This document shows, in pieces, positions 36,612-49,816 of a stretch of DNA of 64,000 nucleotides (the first letter of the stretch is position 1; every line of letters begins with the position of its first letter). Made by a program: the position numbers and the translations under genes. Below the pieces are notes generated by a model. That model was not told the DNA's origin. It saw nothing but the letters and a program-made list of their open reading frames with translations, and made no database searches. Location: contig NW_027480505.1 in NCBI RefSeq assembly GCF_051401765.1, forward strand, positions 930,001 to 994,000. Reading direction: 5' to 3'. The stretch comes from Calliopsis andreniformis (lineage: Eukaryota > Arthropoda > Insecta > Hymenoptera > Andrenidae).

Positions 36612-39599
36612 GATCGGATAGATAAGGCCTTAGCAGTCAACGCCGGAAGCATAAAATACGATATAAATACAGCAGCTTTTCCATCGTATAAAACGAATAA
36701 TTGCAACCAGCGTGATAGTTATGCTCATTTCTACGTAACGGGCAACCTAGGCATCACCCTAGGGCGTTGCTCCAACAGATTGAATAGTTAGGGCCTTAAA
36801 AGTCAATGCCCGAAGCATAAAATGCAATAAAAATACAACAGTTTTTCCAACGTATAACAGGAATAATTGCAACCAGTGTGAAAGTAATGGTCATTTCAAC
36901 GTTCCCGGCAACGTAGGTTTCACTCTAGGGCGTTGATCCACCAGAGGGAATAGTTAGGGCCTAAGAAGTCAACGCCAGAAGCATAAAATACAATATAAAT
37001 GTAAGAGTTTTTCCATTGTATAAAACGAATAATAGCAACCAGTGTGAAAGTTATTGTCATTTCTACGTTCCGGGCAACCTAGGCTTCACTCTAGGGTGTT
37101 GTTCCACCAGATCAAACAGGTAGGGCCATAGAAGTCAACGCCCGAAGCATAAAATACAATATAAATACAACAGTTTTTCCATCGTATAAAACGAATAATT
37201 GCAATCCGTATGAAACTTATGGTCATTTCTACGTTCCGGGCAACCTAGGCTTCACTGTATGGCGTTCTTCCACCACGTCGAATAGCTATGGCCTCAGAAG
37301 TCAACGCCTGAAGTATAAAATACAATAAAAATACAACAGTCTTTCCACCCTATAACAGGAATAATTGCAACCCGTGTGAAAGTAATGGTCATTTCCATGT
37401 TACGGGCAACCTAGGCTTCAATCTAGGGCGTTGCTCCACCAGATCGAATAGTTAGGGCCTTAGAAGTCCACGCCAGAAGCATAAAATACGATAAAGATGC
37501 AAAAGTTTTTCCATCGTATAAAACGAATAATTGCAACCAGTGTGAAATTTATGGTCATTCCTACATTCCGAGCAACCTAGACTTCACTCTAGAACGTTGC
37601 TCCACCAGATCGAATAGCTAGGGACTTATAATTCATCGCTAAAAGCATAAAATACAATTAAAATACAACAGTTTTTCCATCGTATAACAGGAATAATTGC
37701 AACCGGTGTGAAAGTAATGGTCATTTCTACGTTCCGAGCAACCTAGGCGTCACTCTAGGCCGTTGCTCCACCAGATCGAATAGCTAGGGACTTATAATTC
37801 ATCGCTAAATGCATAAAATACAATTAAAATACAACAGTTTTTCCATCGTATAACAGGAATAATTGCAACCAGTGTGAAAGTTATGGACATTTTTACATTG
37901 CGGCCAACCTAGGCTCCACTCTAGGGCGTTGCTCCACCAGATCGAATAGTTAGGGCCTCAGAAGTCAACACCAGAAGCATAAAATACAATAATGATGCAA
38001 CAGTTTTTCCATCGTTTAACAGGAATAACTGCAACCAGTGTGAATGTACTGGTCATTTCTACGTTCCGGATAACCTAGGTTTCACTCTAGGGCGTTGCTC
38101 TACCAGATCGAAAAAGCTAGGGACTTCGAAATCAACGCCAGAAGCATAAAATACAATATAAATACAACAGTTTTTCCATCATATAAAACGAGTAATTGCA
38201 ACCAGGATTAAAGTTATGGTCATTTCTACTTTCCGGCAACCTAGGCTGCACCCTAGGGCGTTGCTCCAACAGACTGAATGGCTAGGGCCTTAGAAGTCAA
38301 TGCCCGAGGCATAAAACGCAAAATAAGTAGAACAGTTTTTCCATCGTATAAAACGAATAATTGCTACCAGTGTGAAAGTTATGGTCATTTCTACTTTCCG
38401 GGAAACCTAGGCTTCACCCTAGGGCGTTAATCCACCAGATGGAATGGTTAGGGCCTAAGAAGTCAACCCCACAAGCATAAAATACGATATAAACAAAGCA
38501 GCTTTTCCATCGTATAAAACGAATAATTGCAAACAGTTTGAAAGTGATGGTCATTTCTACATTCCGAGCAACCTAGGTTTCACTCCAGGGCGTTGCTCCA
38601 CCAGATCGAATAGTTATGTCCTAAGAAGTCAACGCCAGAAGCATAAAATACGATATAAATACAACAGCTTTACCATCGTATAAAACGAATAATAGCAACC
38701 AGTGTGAAAGTTATGGTCATTTCTACGTTCCGGGCAACCTAGGCTTCACTCTAGGGCGTTGCTCCACCAGATCAATCAGTTAGGGCCTTAGACGTCAACG
38801 CCCGAAGCATAAAATGCAAAATAAATAGAACAGTTTTTCCATTGTATAAAACGAATAATAGCAACCAGTGTGAAAGTTATTGTCATTTCTACGTTCCGGG
38901 CAACCTAGGCTTCACTCTAGGGCGTTGTTCCACCAGATCAAACGGTTAGGGCCATAGAAGTCAACGCCCGAAGCATAAAACACAAAATAAATAGAACGGT
39001 TTTTCCATTGTATAAAACGAATAATTGCTACCAGTGTAAAAGTTATGGCCATTTCTACATTCCGGGCAACCTACTCTTCACCCTAGGGCGTTGTTCCACC
39101 AGATCGAATAGTTAGGGCCTAAGAAGTGAACGCCAGAAGCATAAAATACAATATAAATACAACAGTTTTTCCATCGTATAAAACGAATAATTGCAACCAG
39201 TATGAAACTTATGGTCATTTCTACGTTCAGGGCAACCTAGGCTTCACTGTATGGCGTTCTTCCACCACATCGAATAGCTATGGCCTCAGAAGTCAACGCC
39301 TGAAGTATAAAATACAATAAAAATACAACAGTCTTTCCACCCTATAACAGGAATAATTGCAACCCGTGTGAAAGTGATGGTCATTTCTACGTTCCAGGCA
39401 ACCTAGGCTTCACTCTAGGGCGTTGTTCCACAAAATCGAATAGTTAGGGCCTAAGAAGGCAACGCCCGAAGCATAAAATGATATATAAATAGAACAGTTT
39501 TTCCATCGTATAAAACGAATAATTGCTACCAGTGTGAAAGTTATGGTCATTTCTACTTTCCGGGCAACCTAGGCTTCACCCTAGGGCGTTGTTCCACCA
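36612..39599 (+). repeat. 18-monomer HOR unit A, copy 5
   Basis: Full 2988-bp unit. It shares several private changes with copy 6: GATCGAAAAAGC near 38106, GATATAAACAAAGC near 38490, GGCCATTTCTACATTCC near 39047 and ACGTTCAGGGC near 39222. It also has GACTTCGAAATC near 38123, absent from copy 6. It is followed by X' at the same switch point as copy 3. Confidence 0.92.
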
Positions 39600-42120
39600 G
39601 ATCGAACAGTTAGGACCTAAGAAGTCAACGCCAGAAGCATAAAATACAATATAAATATAACAGTTTTTCTATCGTATAAAACGAATGATAGCAACCAGTG
39701 CGAAAGTTATGGTCACCTCTACGTTCCGGGCAACCTAGAATTCACTCTGGGGCGTTGCTGCACCAGATCGAATAGTTAGGGCCTTAGAAGTCAGCGCCCG
39801 AAGCATAAAATACAGAATAAATAAAACACATTTTCCATCGTATAAAACGAATGATAGCAACCAGTGTAAATGTCATGGTCATTTCTACGTTCCGGGCAAC
39901 CTAGGCTTCACCCTAGGGCGTTGTTCCACCAGATGGAATAGTTAGGGCCTAAGAAGTCAACGCCAGAAGCATAAAACACAATAAAGATGCAAAAGCTTTT
40001 CCATCGTATAACAGGAATAACTGTAAACAGTGTGAAGGTAATGGTATGTTCTACGTTCCGGGCAACCTATGCTTCACTCTAGGGCGGTGCTCTACCAGAT
40101 TAAATAGTTAGTGCCTAAGAAGTCAACGCCAGATGCATAAAACACAATATAAATACAACAGCTTTTCCATCGTATATAATGTATATTTGCAAACAGTGTG
40201 AAAGTATTGGTCATTTCCATGTTCCGGGCAACCTAGGCTTCACCCTTGGGCGTTGTTCCACCAGATCGAATAGTTAGGGCCTAAGAAGTCAACGCCAGAA
40301 GAATAAAATACAATATAAGTACAACAGTTTTTCCATCGTATAAGACGAATAATTGCAACCAGTGTGAATGTACTGGTCATTTCTACGTTCCGGGCAACCT
40401 AGGCTTCACTCTAGGGCGTTGCTCCACCAGATCGAGTAGTTAGGGCCTTAGAAGTCAACGCCAGAAGCATAAAATACAATAAAGATGCAAAAGCTTTTCC
40501 ATCGTATAACAGGAATAACTGTAAACAGTGTGAAAGTAATGGTCATTTCTACGTACCAGGCAACCTAGGCTTCACTCTAGGTCGTTGTTCCACCAGATCG
40601 AATAGTTAGGGCCTAAGAAGTCAACGCCAGAAGAATAAATCACAATATATGTACAACAGTTTTTCCATCGTATAGAATGAATAATTGCTAACATTGTGAA
40701 AGTTATGGTCATTTCTACGTTCCGGGCAACCTAGGTTTCACTCGAGGGCGTCGCTCCAATAGGTCGTGTAGCTAGGGACTTAGAATTCAACGCCAGAAGG
40801 ATGAAATACAATATATGTACAACAGCTTTTTCATCGTATAAAATGTATAATTGCAAACATTGTGAAAGTTATGGTCATTTCTACTTTCCAGGCAGCCTAG
40901 GCTTCACCATAGGGCGCTGCTCCAACAGATTGAATAGTTAGGGCCTTAGAACTCAATGCCCGAAGCATAAAATGCAATAAAAGTACAACAGTTCTTCCAC
41001 CATATAACAGGAATAATTGCAACCAGTTTGAATGTGATAGTCATTTCTACGTTCCGGGCAACTTAGGCTTCACTCTAGGGCGTTGCTCCACCAGGTCGAA
41101 TAGTTACGGCCTAAGAAGTCAACGCTAGAAGCATAAAATACTATAAAGATGCAACAGTTTTTCCATCGTATAAAACGAATACTTGCCACCAGTGTGAAAG
41201 TTATGTTCATTTCTACGTTCCGCGCAACCTGGGCTTTACTCTAGCGCGTTGTTCCACCAGATGGAATAGTTAGGGCCTAAGAAGTGAACGCCAGAAGCAT
41301 AAAATACAATATAAATACAACAGTTTTTCCATCGTATAAAACGAATAATTGCAACCACTATGAAACTTATGGTCATTTCTACGTACCGGGCAACCTAGGC
41401 TTCACTCTAGGGCGGTGCTTCACCAAATCGAATAGCTAGGGCCTTAGAAGTCAATGCCCGAAGCATAAAATACAAAATAAATAGAACAGTTTTTCCATCG
41501 TATAAAACGAATAATTGCTACCAGTGTGAAAGTTATGGTCATTTCTACTTTCCGGGCAACCTAGGTTTCACTCTAGGGCGTTGCTCCACCAGATCGAATA
41601 GTTAGGGCCTTAGAAGTCAACGCCCGAAGCATAAAATATAAAATAAATAGAACAGTTTTTCCATCCTATAAAACGAATAATTGCTACCAGCGTGAAAGTT
41701 ATGGTCATTTCTACTTTCCGGGCAACCTAGACTGCACCCTAGGGCGTTGTTCCACCAGATGGAACAGTTAGAGCCTAAGAAGTCAACGCCACAAGCATAA
41801 AAAACGATATAAATACAACAGCTTTTCCATCGTATAAAACGAATAATTGCAACCAGTGTGGAAGTTATGGTCATTTCTACGTTCCGGGCAACCTAGGCTT
41901 CACTCCAGGGCGGTGCTTCACCAAATCGAATAGCTAGGGCCTTAGAAGTCAATGCCCGAAGCATAAAATACAAAATAAATAGAACAGTTTTTCCACCGTA
42001 TAAAACGAATAATTGCTACCAGTGTGAAAGTTATGGTCATTTCTACGTACCGGGCAACCTAGGCTACACTCTAGGGCGTTGCCCCACCAGATCGAATAGT
42101 TAGGGCCTTAGAAGTCAACG
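39600..42120 (+). repeat. X block, copy 2 (X')
   Basis: Matches 32629 onward with an offset of 6971 bp. It lacks two monomers present in the other X copies: near 40330 the sequence passes straight from GTACAACAGTTTTTCC to ATCGTATAAGACG, a 332-bp in-register deletion relative to 33360-33692. It runs about two monomers further than X copy 1 at its right end (AAAAACGATATAAATAC near 41800) before joining unit A. The 85-codon minus-strand open stretch at 41617-41874 is non-coding satellite. Confidence 0.88.
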
Positions 42121-44579
42121 CCCGAAGCATAAAATACAATATAAATACAACAGTTTTTCCATCGTATAAAACGAATAATTGCAATCCGTATGAAACTTAT
42201 GGTCATTTCTACGTTCCGGGCAACCTAGGCTTCACTGTATGGCGTTCTTCCACCACGTCGAATAGCTATGGCCTCAGAAGTCAACGCCTGAAGTATAAAA
42301 TACAATAAAAATACAACAGTCTTTCCACCCTATAACAGGAATAATTGCAACCCGTGTGAAAGTAATGGTCATTTCCATGTTACGGGCAACCTAGGCTTCA
42401 ATCTAGGGCGTTGCTCCACCAGATCGAATAGTTAGGGCCTTAGAAGTCCACGCCAGAAGCATAAAATACGATAAAGATGCAAAAGTTTTTCCATCGTATA
42501 AAACGAATAATTGCAACCAGTGTGAAATTTATGGTCATCCCTACATTCCGAGCAACCTAGACTTCACTCTAGAACGTTGCTCCACCAGATCGAATAGCTA
42601 GGGACTTATAATTCATCGCTAAAAGCATAAAATACAATTAAAATACAACAGTTTTTCCATCGTATAACAGGAATAATTGCAACCGGTGTGAAAGTAATGG
42701 TCATTTCTACGTTCCGAGCAACCTAGGCGTCACTCTAGGCCGTTGCTCCACCAGATCGAATAGCTAGGGACTTATAATTCATCGCTAAATGCATAAAATA
42801 CAATTAAAATACAACAGTTTTTCCATCGTATAACAGGAATAATTGCAACCAGTGTGAAAGTTATGGACATTTTTACATTGCGGCCAACCTAGGCTCCACT
42901 CTAGGGCGTTGCTCCACCAGATCGAATAGTTAGGGCCTCAGAAGTCAACACCAGAAGCATAAAATACAATAATGATGCAACAGTTTTTCCATCGTTTAAC
43001 AGGAATAACTGCAACCAGTGTGAATGTACTGGTCATTTCTACGTTCCGGATAACCTAGGTTTCACTCTAGGGCGTTGCTCTACCAGATCGAAAAAGCTAG
43101 GGACTTAGAAATCAACGCCAGAAGCATAAAATACAATATAAATACAACAGTTTTTCCATCATATAAAACGAGTAATTGCAACCAGGATTAAAGTTATGGT
43201 CATTTCTACTTTCCGGCAACCTAGGCTGCACCCTAGGGCGTTGCTCCAACAGACTGAATGGCTAGGGCCTTAGAAGTCAATGCCCGAGGCATAAAACGCA
43301 AAATAAGTAGAACAGTTTTTCCATCGTATAAAACGAATAATTGCTACCAGTGTGAAAGTTATGGTCATTTCTACTTTCCGGGAAACCTAGGCTTCACCCT
43401 AGGGCGTTAATCCACCAGATGGAATGGTTAGGGCCTAAGAAGTCAACCCCACAAGCATAAAATACGATATAAACAAAGCAGCTTTTCCATCGTATAAAAC
43501 GAATAATTGCAAACAGTTTGAAAGTGATGGTCATTTCTACATTCCGAGCAACCTAGGTTTCACTCCAGGGCGTTGCTCCACCAGATCGAATAGTTATGTC
43601 CTAAGAAGTCAACGCCAGAAGCATAAAATACGATATAAATACAACAGCTTTACCATCGTATAAAACGAATAATAGCAACCAGTGTGAAAGTTATGGTCAT
43701 TTCTACGTTCCGGGCAACCTAGGCTTCACTCTAGGGCGTTGCTCCACCAGATCAATCAGTTAGGGCCTTAGACGTCAACGCCCGAAGCATAAAATGCAAA
43801 ATAAATAGAACAGTTTTTCCATTGTATAAAACGAATAATAGCAACCAGTGTGAAAGTTATTGTCATTTCTACGTTCCGGGCAACCTAGGCTTCACTCTAG
43901 GGCGTTGTTCCACCAGATCAAACGGTTAGGGCCATAGAAGTCAACGCCCGAAGCATAAAACACAAAATAAATAGAACGGTTTTTCCATTGTATAAAACGA
44001 ATAATTGCTACCAGTGTAAAAGTTATGGCCATTTCTACATTCCGGGCAACCTACTCTTCACCCTAGGGCGTTGTTCCACCAGATCGAATAGTTAGGGCCT
44101 AAGAAGTGAACGCCAGAAGCATAAAATACAATATAAATACAACAGTTTTTCCATCGTATAAAACGAATAATTGCAACCAGTATGAAACTTATGGTCATTT
44201 CTACGTTCAGGGCAACCTAGGCTTCACTGTATGGCGTTCTTCCACCACATCGAATAGCTATGGCCTCAGAAGTCAACGCCTGAAGTATAAAATACAATAA
44301 AAATACAACAGTCTTTCCACCCTATAACAGGAATAATTGCAACCCGTGTGAAAGTGATGGTCATTTCTACGTTCCAGGCAACCTAGGCTTCACTCTAGGG
44401 CGTTGTTCCACAAAATCGAATAGTTAGGGCCTAAGAAGGCAACGCCCGAAGCATAAAATGATATATAAATAGAACAGTTTTTCCATCGTATAAAACGAAT
44501 AATTGCTACCAGTGTGAAAGTTATGGTCATTTCTACTTTCCGGGCAACCTAGGCTTCACCCTAGGGCGTTGTTCCACCA
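42121..44579 (+). repeat. HOR unit A, copy 6 (partial, last ~15 monomers)
   Basis: Matches 37141-39599 with an offset of exactly 4980 bp (30 x 166). It lacks the first three monomers of the unit and has all the private changes shared with copy 5. The junction from X' lies within the shared CCCGAAGCATAAAATACAA segment near 42120. Confidence 0.9.
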
Positions 44580-47440
44580 GATCGAACAGTTAGGACCTAA
44601 GAAGTCAACGCCAGAAGCATAAAATACAATATAAATATAACAGTTTTTCTATCGTATAAAACGAATGATAGCAACCAGTGCGAAAGTTATGGTCACCTCT
44701 ACGTTCCGGGCAACCTAGAATTCACTCTGGGGCGTTGCTGCACCAGATCGAATAGTTAGGGCCTTAGAAGTCAGCGCCCGAAGCATAAAATACAGAATAA
44801 ATAAAACACATTTTCCATCGTATAAAACGAATGATAGCAACCAGTGTAAATGTCATGGTCATTTCTACGTTCCGGGCAACCTAGGCTTCACCCTAGGGCG
44901 TTGTTCCACCAGATGGAATAGTTAGGGCCTAAGAAGTCAACGCCAGAAGCATAAAACACAATAAAGATGCAAAAGCTTTTCCATCGTATAACAGGAATAA
45001 CTGTAAACAGTGTGAAGGTAATGGTATGTTCTACGTTCCGGGCAACCTATGCTTCACTCTAGGGCGGTGCTCTACCAGATTAAATAGTTAGTGCCTAAGA
45101 AGTCAACGCCAGATGCATAAAACACAATATAAATACAACAGCTTTTCCATCGTATATAATGTATATTTGCAAACAGTGTGAAAGTATTGGTCATTTCCAT
45201 GTTCCGGGCAACCTAGGCTTCACCCTTGGGCGTTGTTCCACCAGATCGAATAGTTAGGGCCTAAGAAGTCAACGCCAGAAGAATAAAATACAATATAAGT
45301 ACAACAGTTTTTCCATCGTATAAAGTGAATAATTGCAAACATTGTGAAAGTAATGGTCATTTCTACGTTCCGGGCAACCTAGGCGTCACTCTAGGGCGTT
45401 GTTCCACCAGATCAAACAGTTAGGGCCTAAGAAGTCAACGCCAGAAGCATAAAATACAATATAAATATAACAGTTTTTCTATCGTATAAAAAGAATGATA
45501 GCAACCAGTGTAAAAGTCATGGTTATTTCTATGTTCCGGGCAACCTAGGCTTCACCCTAGGGCGTTGTTCCACCAGATGAAATTGTTAGGGCCTAAGAAG
45601 TCAACGGCAGAAGCATAAAATACGATATAAATACAACAGCTTTTCCATCGTATAAGACGAATAATTGCAACCAGTGTGAATGTACTGGTCATTTCTACGT
45701 TCCGGGCAACCTAGGCTTCACTCTAGGGCGTTGCTCCACCAGATCGAGTAGTTAGGGCCTTAGAAGTCAACGCCAGAAGCATAAAATACAATAAAGATGC
45801 AAAAGCTTTTCCATCGTATAACAGGAATAACTGTAAACAGTGTGAAAGTAATGGTCATTTCTACGTACCAGGCAACCTAGGCTTCACTCTAGGTCGTTGT
45901 TCCACCAGATCGAATAGTTAGGGCCTAAGAAGTCAACGCCAGAAGAATAAATCACAATATATGTACAACAGTTTTTCCATCGTATAGAATGAATAATTGC
46001 TAACATTGTGAAAGTTATGGTCATTTCTACGTTCCGGGCAACCTAGGTTTCACTCGAGGGCGTCGCTCCAATAGGTCGTGTAGCTAGGGACTTAGAATTC
46101 AACGCCAGAAGGATGAAATACAATATATGTACAACAGCTTTTTCATCGTATAAAATGTATAATTGCAAACATTGTGAAAGTTATGGTCATTTCTACTTTC
46201 CAGGCAGCCTAGGCTTCACCATAGGGCGCTGCTCCAACAGATTGAATAGTTAGGGCCTTAGAACTCAATGCCCGAAGCATAAAATGCAATAAAAGTACAA
46301 CAGTTCTTCCACCATATAACAGGAATAATTGCAACCAGTTTGAATGTGATAGTCATTTCTACGTTCCGGGCAACTTAGGCTTCACTCTAGGGCGTTGCTC
46401 CACCAGGTCGAATAGTTACGGCCTAAGAAGTCAACGCTAGAAGCATAAAATACTATAAAGATGCAACAGTTTTTCCATCGTATAAAACGAATACTTGCCA
46501 CCAGTGTGAAAGTTATGTTCATTTCTACGTTCCGCGCAACCTGGGCTTTACTCTAGCGCGTTGTTCCACCAGATGGAATAGTTAGGGCCTAAGAAGTGAA
46601 CGCCAGAAGCATAAAATACAATATAAATACAACAGTTTTTCCATCGTATAAAACGAATAATTGCAACCACTATGAAACTTATGGTCATTTCTACGTACCG
46701 GGCAACCTAGGCTTCACTCTAGGGCGGTGCTTCACCAAATCGAATAGCTAGGGCCTTAGAAGTCAATGCCCGAAGCATAAAATACAAAATAAATAGAACA
46801 GTTTTTCCATCGTATAAAACGAATAATTGCTACCAGTGTGAAAGTTATGGTCATTTCTACTTTCCGGGCAACCTAGGTTTCACTCTAGGGCGTTGCTCCA
46901 CCAGATCGAATAGTTAGGGCCTTAGAAGTCAACGCCCGAAGCATAAAATATAAAATAAATAGAACAGTTTTTCCATCCTATAAAACGAATAATTGCTACC
47001 AGCGTGAAAGTTATGGTCATTTCTACTTTCCGGGCAACCTAGACTGCACCCTAGGGCGTTGTTCCACCAGATGGAACAGTTAGAGCCTAAGAAGTCAACG
47101 CCACAAGCATAAAAAACGATATAAATACAACAGCTTTTCCATCGTATAAAACGAATAATTGCAACCAGTGTGGAAGTTATGGTCATTTCTACGTTCCGGG
47201 CAACCTAGGCTTCACTCCAGGGCGGTGCTTCACCAAATCGAATAGCTAGGGCCTTAGAAGTCAATGCCCGAAGCATAAAATACAAAATAAATAGAACAGT
47301 TTTTCCACCGTATAAAACGAATAATTGCTACCAGTGTGAAAGTTATGGTCATTTCTACGTACCGGGCAACCTAGGCTACACTCTAGGGCGTTGCCCCACC
47401 AGATCGAATAGTTAGGGCCTTAGAAGTCAACGCCCGAAGC
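44580..47440 (+). repeat. X block, copy 3 (X'', about 17 monomers)
   Basis: Matches X' with an offset of 4980 bp to about 45310 and 5312 bp (32 x 166) afterwards, because it keeps the two monomers deleted from X'. It shares CAGGCAGCC and ACGTACCAGGC with X', marking them as sisters. It is the most complete X copy and runs to about 47440, where AAGCTTAAAATACAATATAAAG marks the change to older monomers. Confidence 0.88.
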
Positions 47441-48300
47441 TTAAAATACAATATAAAGAAAACTGTTTTTCCATCGTATAAAAGGAAAAATTGCTACCAG
47501 TGTGAAAGTTATGGTCATTTCTACGTTCCGCGCAATCGGGGCTTTACCCGAGGGCGTTGTTCCACCAGATGGAATAGTTAGGGCCTAAGAAGTCAACGCC
47601 AGAAGCATAAAAAACGATATAAATACAACAGCTTTTCCATCGTATAAAACGAATAATTGCAACCAGTGTGGAAGTTATGGTCATTTCTACGTTCCGGGCA
47701 ACCTAGGTTTCACTCCAGGGCGGTGCTCCACCAAATCGAATAGCTAGGGCCTTAGAAGTCAACGCCAGAAGCATAAAATACAATAAAGATGCAACAGTTT
47801 TTCCATCCTATAACAGGAATAATTGCAACCGGTGTGAAAGTAATGGTCACTTCTACGTACCGGGCAACCTAGGTTTCACTCCAGGGCGTTGCTCCACCAG
47901 ATCGAATAGTTAGGTCCTAAGAAGTCAACGCCATAAGAATAAAATACAATATAAATATAACAGCTTTTCCATCGTATTAAACGAATAATAGCAACCAGAT
48001 GTCTAGGTTATGGTCACTTCAACGTTCCTGGCAATCTAGGCTTCACTCTAGGGCGTTGCTCCACCAGATGGAATAGTTAGGGCCTTAGAAATCAACGCCA
48101 GCCGCATAAAATACAATTAAAATACAACAGATTTTCCATCGTATAACAGGAATAATTGCAACCGGTGTGAAAGTAATGGTCATTTCTACGTTCCGGGCAA
48201 CCTAGGCTTCACCCTAGGGCGTTGCTCCAACGGATTGAATAGCTAGGGCCTTCAAAGTCAATGCCCGAAGCATAGAATGCAATAAAAATACAACAGTTTT
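47441..48300 (+). repeat. Older mosaic segment related to 6.3-6.7 kb
   Basis: About five monomers. Bases 47600-48075 match 6270-6745, including the GTGTGGAAG monomer, the GTCACTTCTACGTACC monomer and the rare GTCTAGG monomer (GTCTAGG at 48001, versus 6671). The monomer before it has CGCGCAATCGGGGCTTTACCCGAGGGCG, also present near 10680. Confidence 0.8.
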
Positions 48301-49816
48301 TCCATCGTATAACAGGAATAATTGCAACGAGTGTGAATGTACTGGTCATTTCTACGTTCCGGATAACCTAGGTTTTACTCTAGGGCGTTGCTCTACCAGA
48401 TCGAAATAGCTAGGGACTTAGAAATCAACGCCAGAAGCATAAAATACAATATAAATACAACAGTTTTTCCATCATATAAAACGAGTAATTGCAACCAGGA
48501 TGAAAGTTATGGTCATTTCTACTGTCCGGCAACCTAGGCTGCACCCTAGGGCGTTTCTCCAACAGACTGAATGGCTAGGGCCTTAGAAGTCAATGCCCGA
48601 AGCATAAAATGCAAAAGAAGTAGAACAGTTTTTCCATCGTATAAAACGAATAATTGCTACCAGTGTGAAAGTTATGGTCATTTCTACTTTCCGGGAAACC
48701 TAGGCTTCACCCTAGGGCGTTAATCCACCAGATGGAATGGTTAGGACCTAAGAAGTCAACCCCACAAGCATAAAATACGATATAAATAAAGCAGCTTTTC
48801 CATCGTATAAAACGAATAATTGCAACCAGTGTGAAAGTAATGGTCATTTCTACGTTCCGGGCAACCTAGGTTTCACTCCAGGGTGCTGCTCCACCAGATC
48901 GAATAGTTATGTCCTAAGAAGTCAACGCCAGAAGCATAAAATACGATATAAATACAACAGCTTTTCCATCGTATAAAACGAATAATTGCAATAAGTGTGA
49001 AAGTAATGGTCATTTCTACGTTCCGAGCAACCTAGGCGTCACTCTAGGGCGTTGCTCCACCAGATCGAATAGCTAGGGACTTATAATTCATCGCTAAAAG
49101 CATAAAATACAATTAAAATACAACAGTTTTTCCATCGTATAACAGGAATAATTGCAACCAGTGTGAAAGTTATGGACATTTTTACATTGCGGCCAACCTA
49201 GGCTCCACTCTAGGGCGTTGCTCCACCAGATCGAATAGTTAGGGCCTCAGAAGTCAACAACAGAAGCATAAAATACAATAATGATGCAACAGTTTTTCCA
49301 TCGTTTAACAGGAATAATTGCAACCAGTGTGAATGTACTGGTCATTTCTACGTTCCGGATAACCTAGGTTTCACTCTAGTGCGTTGCTCTACCAGATCGA
49401 AATAGCTAGGGACTTAGAAATCAACGCCAGAAGCATAAAATACAATATAAATACAACAGTTTTTCCATCATATAAAACGAGTAATTGCAACCAGGATGAA
49501 AGTTATGGTCATTTCTACTTTCCGGCAACCTAGGCTGCACCCTAGGGCGTTGCTCGAACAGACTGAATGGCTAGGGCCTTAGAAGTCAATGCCCGAAGCA
49601 TAAAATGCAAAAGAAGTAGAACAGTTTTTCCATCGTATAAAACGAATAATTGCTACCAGTGTGAAAGTTATGGTCATTTCTACTTTCCGGGAAACCTAGG
49701 CTTCACCCTGGGGCGTTGCTCCACCAGATCGAATAGTTATGTCCTAAGAAGTCAACGCCAGAAGCATAAAATACGATATAAATACAACAGCTTTACCATC
49801 GTATAAAACGAATAAT
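48301..49816 (+). repeat. A-like segments duplicated with a 6-mer offset
   Basis: Two A-like stretches, 48301-48830 and about 49136-49720, both with ACGTTCCGGATAACC, GATCGAAATAGC and CCAGGATGAAAG. Matching landmarks are 996 bp (6 x 166) apart. Both read CCAGGATGAAAG where the true A copies and 11.6 kb read CCAGGATTAAAG, so they form a separate sub-lineage. The 79-codon open stretch at 49567-49806 is non-coding. Confidence 0.8.

Noticed and set aside
23665..47440. HOR structure as an assembly artefact
   Set aside because: Copies carry distinct, nested private variants and different partial lengths, which simple assembly duplication would not make. I cannot exclude an error in exact copy number.
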